From: Planctomycetota bacterium
GTDB taxonomy: Bacteria > Planctomycetota > UBA1135 > GCA-002686595
Assembly (NCBI GenBank): GCA_022447405.1
Contig: JAKVCE010000051.1
Coordinates: 1 to 9,933 of the forward strand
DNA: 9,933 bases
Direction: 5' to 3'
Position numbers and translations under genes: made by a program. The notes beneath the pieces are model-generated. The model was not told the origin of the DNA. It worked only from the letters and a program-made list of their open reading frames with translations, and ran no database searches. The first letter of the stretch is position 1, and each line of letters begins with the position of its first letter. This document shows positions 1-5,977 of the stretch, piece by piece.

Positions 1-28
1 CGAAGATTGCGATGAAGAACTCTTCCAT
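1..28 (-). CDS. Possible 5' end of a minus-strand gene running off the left edge
   Basis: An ATG at 28–26 opens a frame that reads MEEFFIAIF before the window ends. The residues are hydrophobic and aromatic, as at the start of a small membrane protein, but nine codons cannot identify a family. No clear Shine-Dalgarno sequence lies upstream; a strong hairpin (32–59) ends three bases before the ATG. It has the same orientation as the peroxiredoxin gene ending at 106. It may be only a chance ATG. Confidence 0.2.
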
Positions 29-31
29 CCA

Positions 32-59
32 CGCGCCGCTAAGGGAGGTCAGCGGTGCG
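32..59 (-). terminator. Strong intergenic hairpin after the peroxiredoxin gene
   Basis: Bases 32–40 pair with 51–59 in a nine-pair, GC-rich stem with one G·U pair and a ten-base loop. It lies 46 bases past the peroxiredoxin stop on the minus strand. There is no T-run after it, so an intrinsic terminator is unproven; it could equally act in termination without a U tract, in mRNA 3'-end protection, or on the next possible start at 28. In the minus-strand RNA the loop contains CCTCCC. Confidence 0.35.
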
Positions 60-105
60 CGAAAGGATGACTGCTCGAGCAGCCAGTGTCGAGGATCTCA
101 GGCGC

Positions 106-558
106 TCAGAGCGCGCTAATGATGTCGGCGGCCTGTCCAGCGGGGTCGCTCGTCTCAATCGCGCGTTCGATCACACCCTCTGGGCTGATCACGTAGGTGA
201 TCCTCCGGGGATATCCGTCGCTCGCGTCCTCACAAGCCTTGTAGGCGAGGCTGAGCGAGCGGTCTGTGTCGCAGAGCAGGGGGTAGGGGAAGTCGAACTT
301 CTCCGCGAAGGCGCGGTTCTCTTCGACGGTGTCGAAGGAAGCGCCTAAGACGACGACGTTCTTCTCCGCTAGTTCGTGGGCTCGATCACGGAACCCACAT
401 CCTTGCTTCGTTCAGCCAGGCGTGTCGGCTTTGGGGAAGAACCAGAGGACGAGGCGCTGGCCCTGGAAGTCAGAGAGGTGAGCGGTCTCGCCCGTGTGCG
501 TGGTGCACGCGAAGTCGGGGGCGGGGTCGCCTACGGAGAGGAGGTCGGGGTTGGACAT
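106..558 (-). CDS. Selenocysteine-containing peroxiredoxin (PrxQ/Bcp type), in-frame UGA read as Sec
   Basis: Thiol/selenol peroxidase that reduces H2O2 and organic hydroperoxides. Reading minus-strand from ATG 558 to TGA 106 gives 150 residues with one internal TGA at 414–412. The product starts MSNPDLLSVGDPAPDFACTT and has the thioredoxin-fold peroxiredoxin core FFPKADTPG-U-TKQGCGFRD. The UGA is exactly the peroxidatic position (residue 49) of the TPGCT motif. Cys54 follows after four residues, as in atypical two-Cys PrxQ/Bcp, so a selenenylsulfide Sec49–Cys54 is expected. Thr46 and the Arg in YPRRITYVI complete the active site. Similarity runs unbroken on both sides of the UGA and length matches Bcp (about 155 aa). 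A SECIS-like hairpin follows at the right spacing. An in-frame ATG at 588 would add MLLTFFKRLF; neither start has a clear Shine-Dalgarno sequence. The gene lies downstream of the TrhA-type gene, probably co-transcribed. Sec-containing peroxiredoxins are known from anaerobes and marine metagenomes. Automated callers will split or truncate it. Confidence 0.9.
376..398 (-). promoter_or_regulatory. Bacterial SECIS-like element for the peroxiredoxin UGA
   Basis: On the minus strand, GTGGGTTC (398–391) pairs with GAGCCCAC (383–376) to make an eight-pair stem with one U·G pair. The seven-base loop is CGTGATC (390–384). Twenty-one bases separate the UGA (414–412) from the loop, within the roughly 16–37 used for bacterial SECIS elements, and G is the second loop base, as the usual rule requires. 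The element lies inside the coding region, where bacterial SelB-binding hairpins occur. Identification is by hand folding. Confidence 0.8.
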
Positions 559-590
559 GAAGAGTCGCTTGAAGAAGGTGAGCAGCATGG

Positions 591-611
591 GGCGGCTGGG
601 GGTTAGCCGCC
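591..611 (-). other. Hairpin just upstream of the alternative peroxiredoxin start
   Basis: GGCGGCT (591–597) and AGCCGCC (605–611) form a perfect seven-pair stem around a seven-base loop. On the minus-strand RNA it ends two bases before the ATG at 588 and 32 bases before the ATG at 558. No T-run follows. It could hide the initiation region of the 588 start or separate expression of the peroxiredoxin gene from the membrane-protein gene upstream; either role is inference. Confidence 0.35.
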
Positions 612-657
612 AGCGGTAGTCATCTTCATACGCCTCAAGGGCGACTGCAAGTGAGTC

Positions 658-1326
658 CTAGAAGGGAGGGTAGGCCTGGTCCATGAACCCGAGGGTGAAC
701 ATGAAGTGTGATCCGGCGCCAGCGAGGACGCAGAGGTGCCACACCTCGTGGTGGCCGAAGACGCCCGGCCAGGGGTCTGGCCGCTCCTTCACGTAGATGA
801 TCGCGCCGCCGGTGTAAGCGAGGCCGCCCAGAGCGAGCCAGAGCATCGCGCTCAGGCTGAGCTGAGGGAACATCCAGTAGCCCGGCACGATGCACATCCA
901 CCCGAAGCCGAGGTAGAGGATGGTGGAGAGCTTGTCCGGGCACTCGACCCAGACGAGCTTGAACACCATGCCCGTGAGGGCGAGGGCTGCCACGAGGCCG
1001 AGCAGAAAGAGCCGCCCAGGACCGTCTGTGAGGTGCAGGACGGCCGGCGCGTAGGTCCCTCCGATGAGGAGGAAGATGGCGCAGTGGTCCAAGCTGCGGA
1101 GCCAGCGGTTGCCTCGCTCCCCGAGGTCGAAGAAGTGGTAGCAGGTGGAGGAGAGGAAGACGGCGACGAGGGTCAGGCCGTAGGTCGTCATCACCGCGAG
1201 CTTCGGTCCATCATCTTTGGCGAGGACGCAGAGGGCGATGAGGCCTACGACAGCGAAGAGCAGACCGAGGAAATGAGTCAGGGCGCTCAGGGGGTCCTTT
1301 CCAAATCTGACGCCCTGGCTTTTCAT
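658..1326 (-). CDS. TrhA/hemolysin III-family (PAQR-like) seven-helix membrane protein
   Basis: Integral membrane protein of the hemolysin III/YqfA group, related to PAQR receptors. The bacterial members are linked to membrane-lipid and energy homeostasis; the haemolysin name is historical. From ATG 1326 it has 222 residues, normal for the family, with about seven hydrophobic segments from residue 15 to 213. Family motifs are SSTCYHFF (59–66), LDHCAIFLLIGGTYAP (79–94) and GHHEVWHLCVLAGAGSHF (191–208). Ser59/60, His64, Asp80, His193 and His197 match the conserved Ser/His/Asp/HxxxH zinc-site set of PAQR proteins. In-frame TTG (1335) and GTG (1329) starts add only three or two residues; the TTG has AAAGG closely upstream, so the start is uncertain. 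The peroxiredoxin gene follows on the same strand after about 70–100 bases, in the same reading frame as this stop codon (TAG, 660–658). Confidence 0.9.
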   Translation of the reverse strand: MKSQGVRFGKDPLSALTHFLGLLFAVVGLIALCVLAKDDGPKLAVMTTYGLTLVAVFLSSTCYHFFDLGERGNRWLRSLDHCAIFLLIGGTYAPAVLHLTDGPGRLFLLGLVAALALTGMVFKLVWVECPDKLSTILYLGFGWMCIVPGYWMFPQLSLSAMLWLALGGLAYTGGAIIYVKERPDPWPGVFGHHEVWHLCVLAGAGSHFMFTLGFMDQAYPPF

Positions 1327-1454
1327 CACCGGCAAGCGCCTTTAGGGCAAGAGGACCTCATAAATTGATACTGGCATGGAAATCGCATTTTGTGAAGGGG
1401 CGCAAGGATAGAGCCAGAGGGGCGGCGCTGACCGAACGGGCTTCCTGGAGGTAA

Positions 1455-1471
1455 TTGAGAACCGGTCTCAA
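1455..1471. promoter_or_regulatory. Upstream Fur-family-like operator (imperfect inverted repeat)
   Basis: TTGAGAACCGGTCTCAA has six-base arms TTGAGA/TCTCAA around a five-base centre. It shares the TGAGA-N5-TCTCA skeleton and overall length with the stronger repeat at 1493–1513, with centres 40 bp apart, close to four helical turns on one DNA face. Paired operators of this kind upstream of an exported-redox operon fit Fur-family control, but the regulator is inferred. Confidence 0.5.
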
Positions 1472-1488
1472 AAAATTCGAGTTAGGCG

Positions 1489-1517
1489 TTGATATTGAGA
1501 CTCAGTCTCAATAACTT
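1489..1517 (+). promoter_or_regulatory. Candidate sigma70-type promoter for the flavin module
   Basis: TTGATA (1489–1494) resembles a −35 box, and TAACTT (1512–1517) sits 17 bases later as a weak −10. The perfect inverted repeat at 1493–1513 fills the spacer, where a bound repressor would block RNA polymerase. The −10 match is poor and the assignment tentative. Confidence 0.3.
1493..1513. promoter_or_regulatory. Perfect 10-1-10 palindrome, Fur-box-like operator
   Basis: A fully symmetric repeat with ten-base arms and a single central C at 1503. Its core TGAGACT-C-AGTCTCA has the 7-1-7 layout of Fur-family boxes (consensus TGATAAT-N-ATTATCA), with TGAGA half-sites that occur in natural Fur boxes. 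It lies 44 bp upstream of the ApbE start. Other dimeric repressors using similar symmetry (Zur, PerR, TetR or GntR types) cannot be excluded. Confidence 0.6.
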
Positions 1518-1556
1518 TCTTCGCCCAGGGTCCAGAGACTCTGCATCGGGGATCAG

Positions 1557-2579
1557 ATGAACACCCTCCTAGCGACCGCCGCAGGCCTTCTCGTCACTCT
1601 CCCTCTCGGGGTGGATGACGAGCGCGTCGTAGTTCACCGACGGGTGAACACGATGGGGACGGCCTTGTGGATGGAGCTAGAAGTGCAGGAGAGGACGGAG
1701 GGACTGCGCGCCTCGGAAGAGGCGCTCAGGACCGTGGAGGCCGCTGAAGCGCGGCTCTCTACCTGGATCACAGAGAGCGAGTTGGCCCGTTTCCTCACCG
1801 CTAAGGTGGGGGAACGGGTCGAACTCACGCCGCTATTGGCTGGAGAGCTGCGGGCTGCAGCGCGCATCTGTGAAGAGACACATGGAGCCTTCGACCCCTC
1901 TGTGGGCGCTCTGACAAGAGCTTGGGGTCTGCGCAGCGGGGGCCGGATGCCCTCAGATTCGGAGCTGAAGGACGCCCTCGATGCTTGCGGCTCCACGCTG
2001 TGGCAGATCGAAGGGAGCCTCGCGAGTCGGAGCAGTCACCTGCTCATGATCGATGAAGGCGGCTTTGGAAAAGGAGCCGCGCTGGACCAAGCGATCCAGT
2101 CCCTTGAGAGTGAGGGCGTCCTCGCCGCGAGCCTAAATCTGGGCGGACAGCTCGCGTTCTTGGGCGACGCCATGAGGTCTGTCCCGGTCGCAGACCCTGA
2201 AGATCGGAGCGTTCCGCTGTTGGAGGTTGAGGTGCGAGGAGGCTCAGTCGCCACCTCGGGTACCGCCGAGCGAGGCAGCCACATCATCGATCCTAGGACG
2301 GGGCACCCCGCGCATGACTTCGGGAGCGTGACGGTTTGGGCAGAGACCGCGCTCGAGGCAGACGCGCTCGCCACCGCGTTCTTTGTATTGGGCCCCAAAG
2401 AGGGCTTGGCGCTGGCAGAAGAGATGGAGGGCGTAGAGGCCGTCTTCATCGAAAAGAGCACGCCCGGAAGAAGGGTCTCTGTGACCTCCGGGCTGAGCAA
2501 GAGAACGCGTCTTCTAGGTGAAGACGTGACAGGAAAACTGATCGTGAGCCTGAGCGAACAAAGCGTCGTGAAGGAATGA
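1557..2579 (+). CDS. apbE: ApbE-family FAD:protein FMN transferase
   Basis: Transfers FMN from FAD to a Thr/Ser of target proteins in a Mg-dependent reaction outside the cytoplasm. Length is 340 residues, normal for ApbE. A hydrophobic N-terminus (residues 3–17) without basic residues could be a weak export signal. Family motifs in order are MGT (33–35), ETHGAFDPSVG (107–117), GGFGKGAALD (168–177), NLGGQL (194–199), ATSGT (232–236), HIIDPRTGHP (242–251) and EADALATAFFVLG (267–279). Asp269 and Thr273 in the last motif match the usual metal-site positions. Start ATG 1557 has only a G-rich stretch (1548–1551) as a possible ribosome site. It is first in the four-gene cluster and ends 19 bases before the porin. 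Its likely substrate is the FMN-binding-domain protein at 3731–4384. The palindromes upstream suggest iron-responsive control. Confidence 0.93.
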   Translation: MNTLLATAAGLLVTLPLGVDDERVVVHRRVNTMGTALWMELEVQERTEGLRASEEALRTVEAAEARLSTWITESELARFLTAKVGERVELTPLLAGELRAAARICEETHGAFDPSVGALTRAWGLRSGGRMPSDSELKDALDACGSTLWQIEGSLASRSSHLLMIDEGGFGKGAALDQAIQSLESEGVLAASLNLGGQLAFLGDAMRSVPVADPEDRSVPLLEVEVRGGSVATSGTAERGSHIIDPRTGHPAHDFGSVTVWAETALEADALATAFFVLGPKEGLALAEEMEGVEAVFIEKSTPGRRVSVTSGLSKRTRLLGEDVTGKLIVSLSEQSVVKE

Positions 2580-2598
2580 ACCCAAGATAACTCCCAAA

Positions 2599-3699
2599 AT
2601 GAAACTCCCCCTTATTCTGGCTGGCGCAGCGATCTTTGCGGCCCCGGCGAATGCCCAGAGCAACGCAGACCTTGAAGCGAAGATCGAAGCCCTCGCGGCC
2701 GAGCTTGAGAGCCTCCAGCTGCAGGACGTCATGCCCGCCGTCGGTGAGAGCAAGTACGGACTCGGCCCGGCCGCTTCCAAGGTCTACTCGAAGAAGCAAG
2801 GTCTCTCGATCGGCGGTTACGGCGAAGGTCGCTTCCGCATGGACTCAGCAGACGACTTCGACTGGTACCGTCACATCATGTACTTCGGCTACAAGTTCAA
2901 CGACAACTGGATCTTGAACACCGAGGTCGAGCTCGAGCACGTCGACGAGGTCTTCGTCGAGTTCGCTTACCTGGACTACATCGGTCTCACTGAGAACATG
3001 AACTTCAGGACGGGCCTCATGCTGAACCCCATGGGTCTCATCAACGAGTTCCACGAGCCCACGACTTACCTGGCGGCCAACAGGCCCCAGACCGAGTCCG
3101 TGATCATCCCCAGCACCTGGCGCGAGAACGGCTTCGGCGTCTTCGGCGAGTCTGGCGGCTTTGATTACAAGCTCTACTACATGAACGGCCTTGACGGTGA
3201 CGGCTTCAGCGACACCAGCCTTCGCGGTGGCCGCCAGAAGGGCTCCAGGGCTCTCGCGGAAGACTGGGCGATGGTCGCTTCGGCGAACTACGTCGACATC
3301 CCCGGCGTCCGCATCGGCGCTTCGATCTACTCGGGCGACTCTGGTCAGAACCAGGGCGCCGGAGACATGTCGACAGACATCATCGAGTTCCACGCTGAGT
3401 ACAAGTCTGGCCCCTGGTGGGCGCGCGCCATGATGGCCGATGCAGAGGTGACCGACCGCGACGCTGGAGACATCGAGCTGTCAGGCACCTACTACGAGCT
3501 CGGCTACAACCTCATGGACGGGAGCGACTCAGCGCTCTACCCCTTCATCAGGATTGAAGAGACGGACACCACCGGCGGCGGCGAGAGCGAGTTCACCACC
3601 ATGGGGATTCACTACCGTCCGATCGACCAGATCTGCTTCAAGCTCGACAAGTGCGACGAGACCGACACGACCAGCTTCGTGATCGGCTACGTCTTCTAA
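2599..3699 (+). CDS. Outer-membrane beta-barrel porin of the flavin module
   Basis: Predicted outer-membrane channel, 366 residues. It has a clear signal peptide (MKLPLILAGAAIFAAPANA, cut before QS), then a coiled-coil-like segment rich in Leu/Ala/Glu (about 22–42) as in many porins with periplasmic trimer stalks, then alternating polar/aromatic strands to a C-terminal Phe (SFVIGYVF), the usual outer-membrane insertion signature. The segment PSTWRENGFGVFGESGGFDY recalls porins of the phosphate-selective/OprO-OprP-like group, but substrate cannot be read. Cys346 and Cys352 are close enough for a disulfide in a late loop. Codons are strongly C/G-ending (AAC, AAG, TTC, ATC dominate), more uniform than in neighbours, suggesting high expression. 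It sits 19 bases after the ApbE gene and 31 before the FMN-binding gene, so it is likely co-transcribed as the outer-membrane access route. Confidence 0.87.
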   Translation: MKLPLILAGAAIFAAPANAQSNADLEAKIEALAAELESLQLQDVMPAVGESKYGLGPAASKVYSKKQGLSIGGYGEGRFRMDSADDFDWYRHIMYFGYKFNDNWILNTEVELEHVDEVFVEFAYLDYIGLTENMNFRTGLMLNPMGLINEFHEPTTYLAANRPQTESVIIPSTWRENGFGVFGESGGFDYKLYYMNGLDGDGFSDTSLRGGRQKGSRALAEDWAMVASANYVDIPGVRIGASIYSGDSGQNQGAGDMSTDIIEFHAEYKSGPWWARAMMADAEVTDRDAGDIELSGTYYELGYNLMDGSDSALYPFIRIEETDTTGGGESEFTTMGIHYRPIDQICFKLDKCDETDTTSFVIGYVF

Positions 3700-3711
3700 G
3701 AAACCGAGCGA

Positions 3712-3725
3712 GGGGTTCACGCCCC
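3712..3725 (+). other. Small hairpin between porin and FMN-binding genes
   Basis: GGGG (3712–3715) can pair with CCCC (3722–3725), plus an inner T·G pair, 13 bases after the porin stop. It has no T-run. It could protect the porin message 3' end or lower expression of downstream genes; the short stem makes this weak. Confidence 0.2.
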
Positions 3726-3730
3726 ACAAT

Positions 3731-4384
3731 TTGAAGAGCAAAGCAACCATGATTGCCGCGGCCCTCGGGCTCGCGGCGATCGCCGGGGCTGGGCAAGCAC
3801 CTGTCTCCGCCTTGGCGTTCATTCCGCTGGCCCCCTCCTTGGAGGGGTCCGGCGGTCAGGTGTTTTTGACCCTTGATGAGGCCCTAGAGCTCGCCTTCCC
3901 AAAGCTAGAGGTGGAGCGCTCGACGGAGTTCCTCAGCAAAGAGCAGAAGGCGCGGGTGAAGAAGCTGTCGGGGTACCCCGTCGTCTCTGGGATTGTGTAC
4001 CCCTACAAGGCGACCAAGGAGGACCCCAAGACCAAGGAAGAGGTCCTGGTCGGGACCGCGTATTTCGAGACACACCGGGTGCGCTCCTTGAAGGAGACGA
4101 TGATGTTCGTGGTGTCTCCTGACGGGGTGATCGTCCGAGCAGAGGTGCTGGCCTTCTACGAGCCCTCTGACTACATGCCCAACGAGCGCTACTACGCTCA
4201 GTTCAAGGGGCAGATCCTGAACGATGAGTTACGCCCTAACCGTGGCATCAAAACGGTGACTGGATGTACGCTGACGGTGAACGCGTCGACTAGGGCGGCG
4301 CGCCGCATCCTCGCGATCCACCAAGTCCTTGGAGAGCCGGCGCCGGACCCTGAAGAGGGCGACGCGAAAGGCTCCAAGGAATGA
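3731..4384 (+). CDS. Exported FMN-binding-domain protein, predicted covalent flavoprotein
   Basis: Predicted periplasmic electron carrier of the FMN_bind (RnfG/NqrC-like) type. From TTG 3731 there are 217 residues; this start supplies Lys residues before the hydrophobic signal segment (about 7–28), whereas ATG 3749 would leave none, so TTG is preferred although neither has a good ribosome site. After a mature N-terminal region with EALELAFPKLEVER (50–63), the domain includes GIVYPYKATKED, GTAYFETHRVRSLKETMMFVV and DGVIVRAEVLAFYEP, ending in GIKTVTGCTLTVNASTRAARR (172–192). Thr180 in TGCT aligns with the flavinylated Thr of the usual SGAT/TGAT motif. Two deviations occur: the normal Ala is Cys179, and the position often held by Asp is Lys174. 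The C-terminus is acidic and disordered. The stop overlaps the next start (ATGA). ApbE encoded in the same cluster is the likely modifying enzyme. Confidence 0.85.
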   Translation: MKSKATMIAAALGLAAIAGAGQAPVSALAFIPLAPSLEGSGGQVFLTLDEALELAFPKLEVERSTEFLSKEQKARVKKLSGYPVVSGIVYPYKATKEDPKTKEEVLVGTAYFETHRVRSLKETMMFVVSPDGVIVRAEVLAFYEPSDYMPNERYYAQFKGQILNDELRPNRGIKTVTGCTLTVNASTRAARRILAIHQVLGEPAPDPEEGDAKGSKE

Positions 4385-4806
4385 CCCCCAAGCAAGCACG
4401 CTTCGCGCACATCTCCAGCCTCCTGGTAGGCGTCTCGGGAGTCGCGCTCTTCGTCTTCAAGGACCTCGTGGTCATCGAAGGTGAGTTTGGCCCAGAGAGT
4501 CACTTCCTAGAGGACGATGTTCAGGCCGCTCACATCCTGACGGCTCCTGCCCTGGTCTTCGCCTGTGCGCTCATCTGGCAGGATCACATCTGGGCCAAGT
4601 ACAAGTCCCGAGCCAAGGCGCGGCGTCGAACAGGGCTCCTCCTAGCCAGCCTCGTCGTCCCGATGATCCTGAGCGGCTACCTGCTTCAGGTGTCCTATAC
4701 AGAGCCCTGGCGTGAGATATGGAGGGTGAGCCACCTGCTCAGCTCTTTGGTTTGGCTGGTGGCCTATGGAGTTCATCAGCTGAGCCCAAAGCGCACAAAG
4801 GCTTGA
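4381..4806 (+). CDS. Four-helix DUF4405/cytochrome-b-like membrane protein
   Basis: Predicted inner-membrane electron-transfer subunit of 141 residues with four hydrophobic helices (about 11–26, 49–66, 84–103, 115–132). Histidines at helix ends (His10, His51, His69, His118, His132) are placed as in b-type haem membrane proteins; His118 and His132 lie 14 residues apart in helix 4, a common bis-His geometry. The stretch SGYLLQV followed by WRVSHLLSSLVWLVAYGVHQL resembles DUF4405. Proteins of this kind are often encoded with ApbE and FMN-binding proteins and are thought to pass electrons from the membrane to extracytosolic flavins. Its ATG overlaps the stop of the FMN-binding gene (ATGA), with AAGGA directly before it, implying translational coupling and matched amounts. 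Haem binding is inference; the family match is by pattern only. Confidence 0.72.
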   Translation: MTPKQARFAHISSLLVGVSGVALFVFKDLVVIEGEFGPESHFLEDDVQAAHILTAPALVFACALIWQDHIWAKYKSRAKARRRTGLLLASLVVPMILSGYLLQVSYTEPWREIWRVSHLLSSLVWLVAYGVHQLSPKRTKA

Positions 4807-4867
4807 GGCTCACGGAAAACTAGGGACGGGGCTCGAACCTGAGGTCTCGTTCTCCTGGAATACATCC

Positions 4868-5977
4868 ATGGCAAGAGAAGGACAACGCCTCGCTTCCCTC
4901 GACGCCCTCCGCGGCTTCGACATGTTCTGGATCGTCGGGGGCTCGCTCTGGATCACCCAGCTGGGTGAGGCCACTGGATGGCGTTGGGCGCAGTGGTTCG
5001 GCGCACAGATGCACCACCCGGAGTGGCACGGATTCACGGCCTACGACCTCATCTTCCCACTCTTCTTGTTCATCTCTGGGGTGACCCTCCCGTGGTCCCT
5101 CGGGAACCACCGCGAGTGGGGCGAGGCGAAGTGGACTCAGTACGGGAAGATAGGGAAGCGCGTGTTCCTCCTCGTCTTGTTGGGCGCCATCTACAACGGG
5201 CTCCTCGCCTTCGAGTGGGACGAGATCCGCTACGCCTCCGTGCTCGGGCGCATCGGCCTAGCCTGGGGGATCGCCGCCTTGGTGGTGGTCCAGTGCGAGC
5301 TCCGCGGTCAGGTGATCGCCCTCATCACGATCCTCTTCGGCTACTGGGCGCTCTTGAAGTTCGGACACGCGCCGGGCTTTGAGCCCGGTGACCTCACCAT
5401 GGAGGGAAACGTGGTGTCGTACTTTGACCGCCAGTTCCTCCCTGGCGTCCTCTACAAAGACATCCATGATCCGGAGGGCCTCCTCGGAACGGTCGGCGCT
5501 GTCGGAACGGCGCTGATGGGTGCGCTCGCAGGGTGGTGGCTGAAGGGCTACGAACCGAACGGCGGCTTGAAGGCGGCGGGCTTGTTCATCGCGGGCGCTC
5601 TCTGCACAGGCGCAGGCCTCATCTGGTCAAGCGTCGGCGATCTCCCGCTCAACAAGAACCTCTGGACCAGCTCCTTCGTCCTCGTCACGGGCGGCCTCTC
5701 CTTCGCCCTCTTGGGCCTCTTCTACCTGCTCATCGATGTCTGGAGGCTGAAGGTCTTCTTCCTCTTCTTCATCGTGATCGGCGTGAACCCGATCACGATC
5801 TACCTCCTCGAAGGACGCCTCATCGACTTTGAGCAGCCAGCCGCCTTCCTCTTCGAGGGAGCGATCGGCGGCTTCCTAGAGCGCTGGCAGGGCTTCCTCA
5901 TGGCGACCGCGATCGTGGGGATCGAGTGGCTCGTGCTCTTCTTCCTCTACAGGAAGAGGGTCTTCCTCCGCGTCTGA
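4868..5977 (+). CDS. DUF5009 / HGSNAT-like membrane acyltransferase
   Basis: Multi-spanning membrane protein of 369 residues from the COG4299 group, related to heparan-alpha-glucosaminide N-acetyltransferase, which moves an acetyl group from cytosolic acetyl-CoA across the membrane to a sugar amine. Hallmarks are RLASLDALRGFDMFWIVGG (7–25) and HHPEWHGFTAYDLIFPLFLF (49–68). His50 aligns with the active-site His of human HGSNAT (NHAPWNG). About ten hydrophobic segments follow, with NPITIYLLEGRLIDF (about 304–318) as in the family C-terminal part. Bacterial members are common near polysaccharide-use genes; their acceptor is usually unknown. It follows the flavin module after 61 bases and may be a separate unit. 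It converges on the metallophosphatase gene, four bases between stops. No strong Shine-Dalgarno was seen. Confidence 0.87.
   Translation: MAREGQRLASLDALRGFDMFWIVGGSLWITQLGEATGWRWAQWFGAQMHHPEWHGFTAYDLIFPLFLFISGVTLPWSLGNHREWGEAKWTQYGKIGKRVFLLVLLGAIYNGLLAFEWDEIRYASVLGRIGLAWGIAALVVVQCELRGQVIALITILFGYWALLKFGHAPGFEPGDLTMEGNVVSYFDRQFLPGVLYKDIHDPEGLLGTVGAVGTALMGALAGWWLKGYEPNGGLKAAGLFIAGALCTGAGLIWSSVGDLPLNKNLWTSSFVLVTGGLSFALLGLFYLLIDVWRLKVFFLFFIVIGVNPITIYLLEGRLIDFEQPAAFLFEGAIGGFLERWQGFLMATAIVGIEWLVLFFLYRKRVFLRV

Larger units (their letters stand above)
1327..1556. promoter_or_regulatory. Divergent intergenic control region
   Basis: This 230-base stretch separates the minus-strand TrhA/peroxiredoxin pair from the plus-strand flavin module and must hold promoters for both. 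It is more AT-rich than the genes, especially at 1360–1400 and 1470–1520. The plus-strand side carries two related inverted repeats, listed separately. On the minus-strand side no convincing −35/−10 pair stood out. I saw no RNA gene and no open frame of note. Confidence 0.6.

Noticed and set aside
106..558. Peroxiredoxin as a pseudogene broken by a nonsense codon
   Set aside because: Only one stop occurs, precisely at the catalytic Cys codon, the frame is otherwise intact with conserved motifs on both sides, and a SECIS-like hairpin follows at the right distance.
55..606. Plus-strand open frames (55–348 and 376–606)
   Set aside because: They are antisense to the selenoprotein gene; their translations have no recognisable motif, and the minus-strand reading explains the region.
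736..1368. 210-codon plus-strand open frame opposite the TrhA-type gene
   Set aside because: It is Glu/Val/Ala-rich low-complexity sequence; the minus strand has the hemolysin III motifs.
4808..4860. tRNA T-arm-like sequence on the minus strand (GGTTCGAGCCCC)
   Set aside because: The T stem has mismatches, and no acceptor stem, anticodon arm or CCA end can be formed around it.
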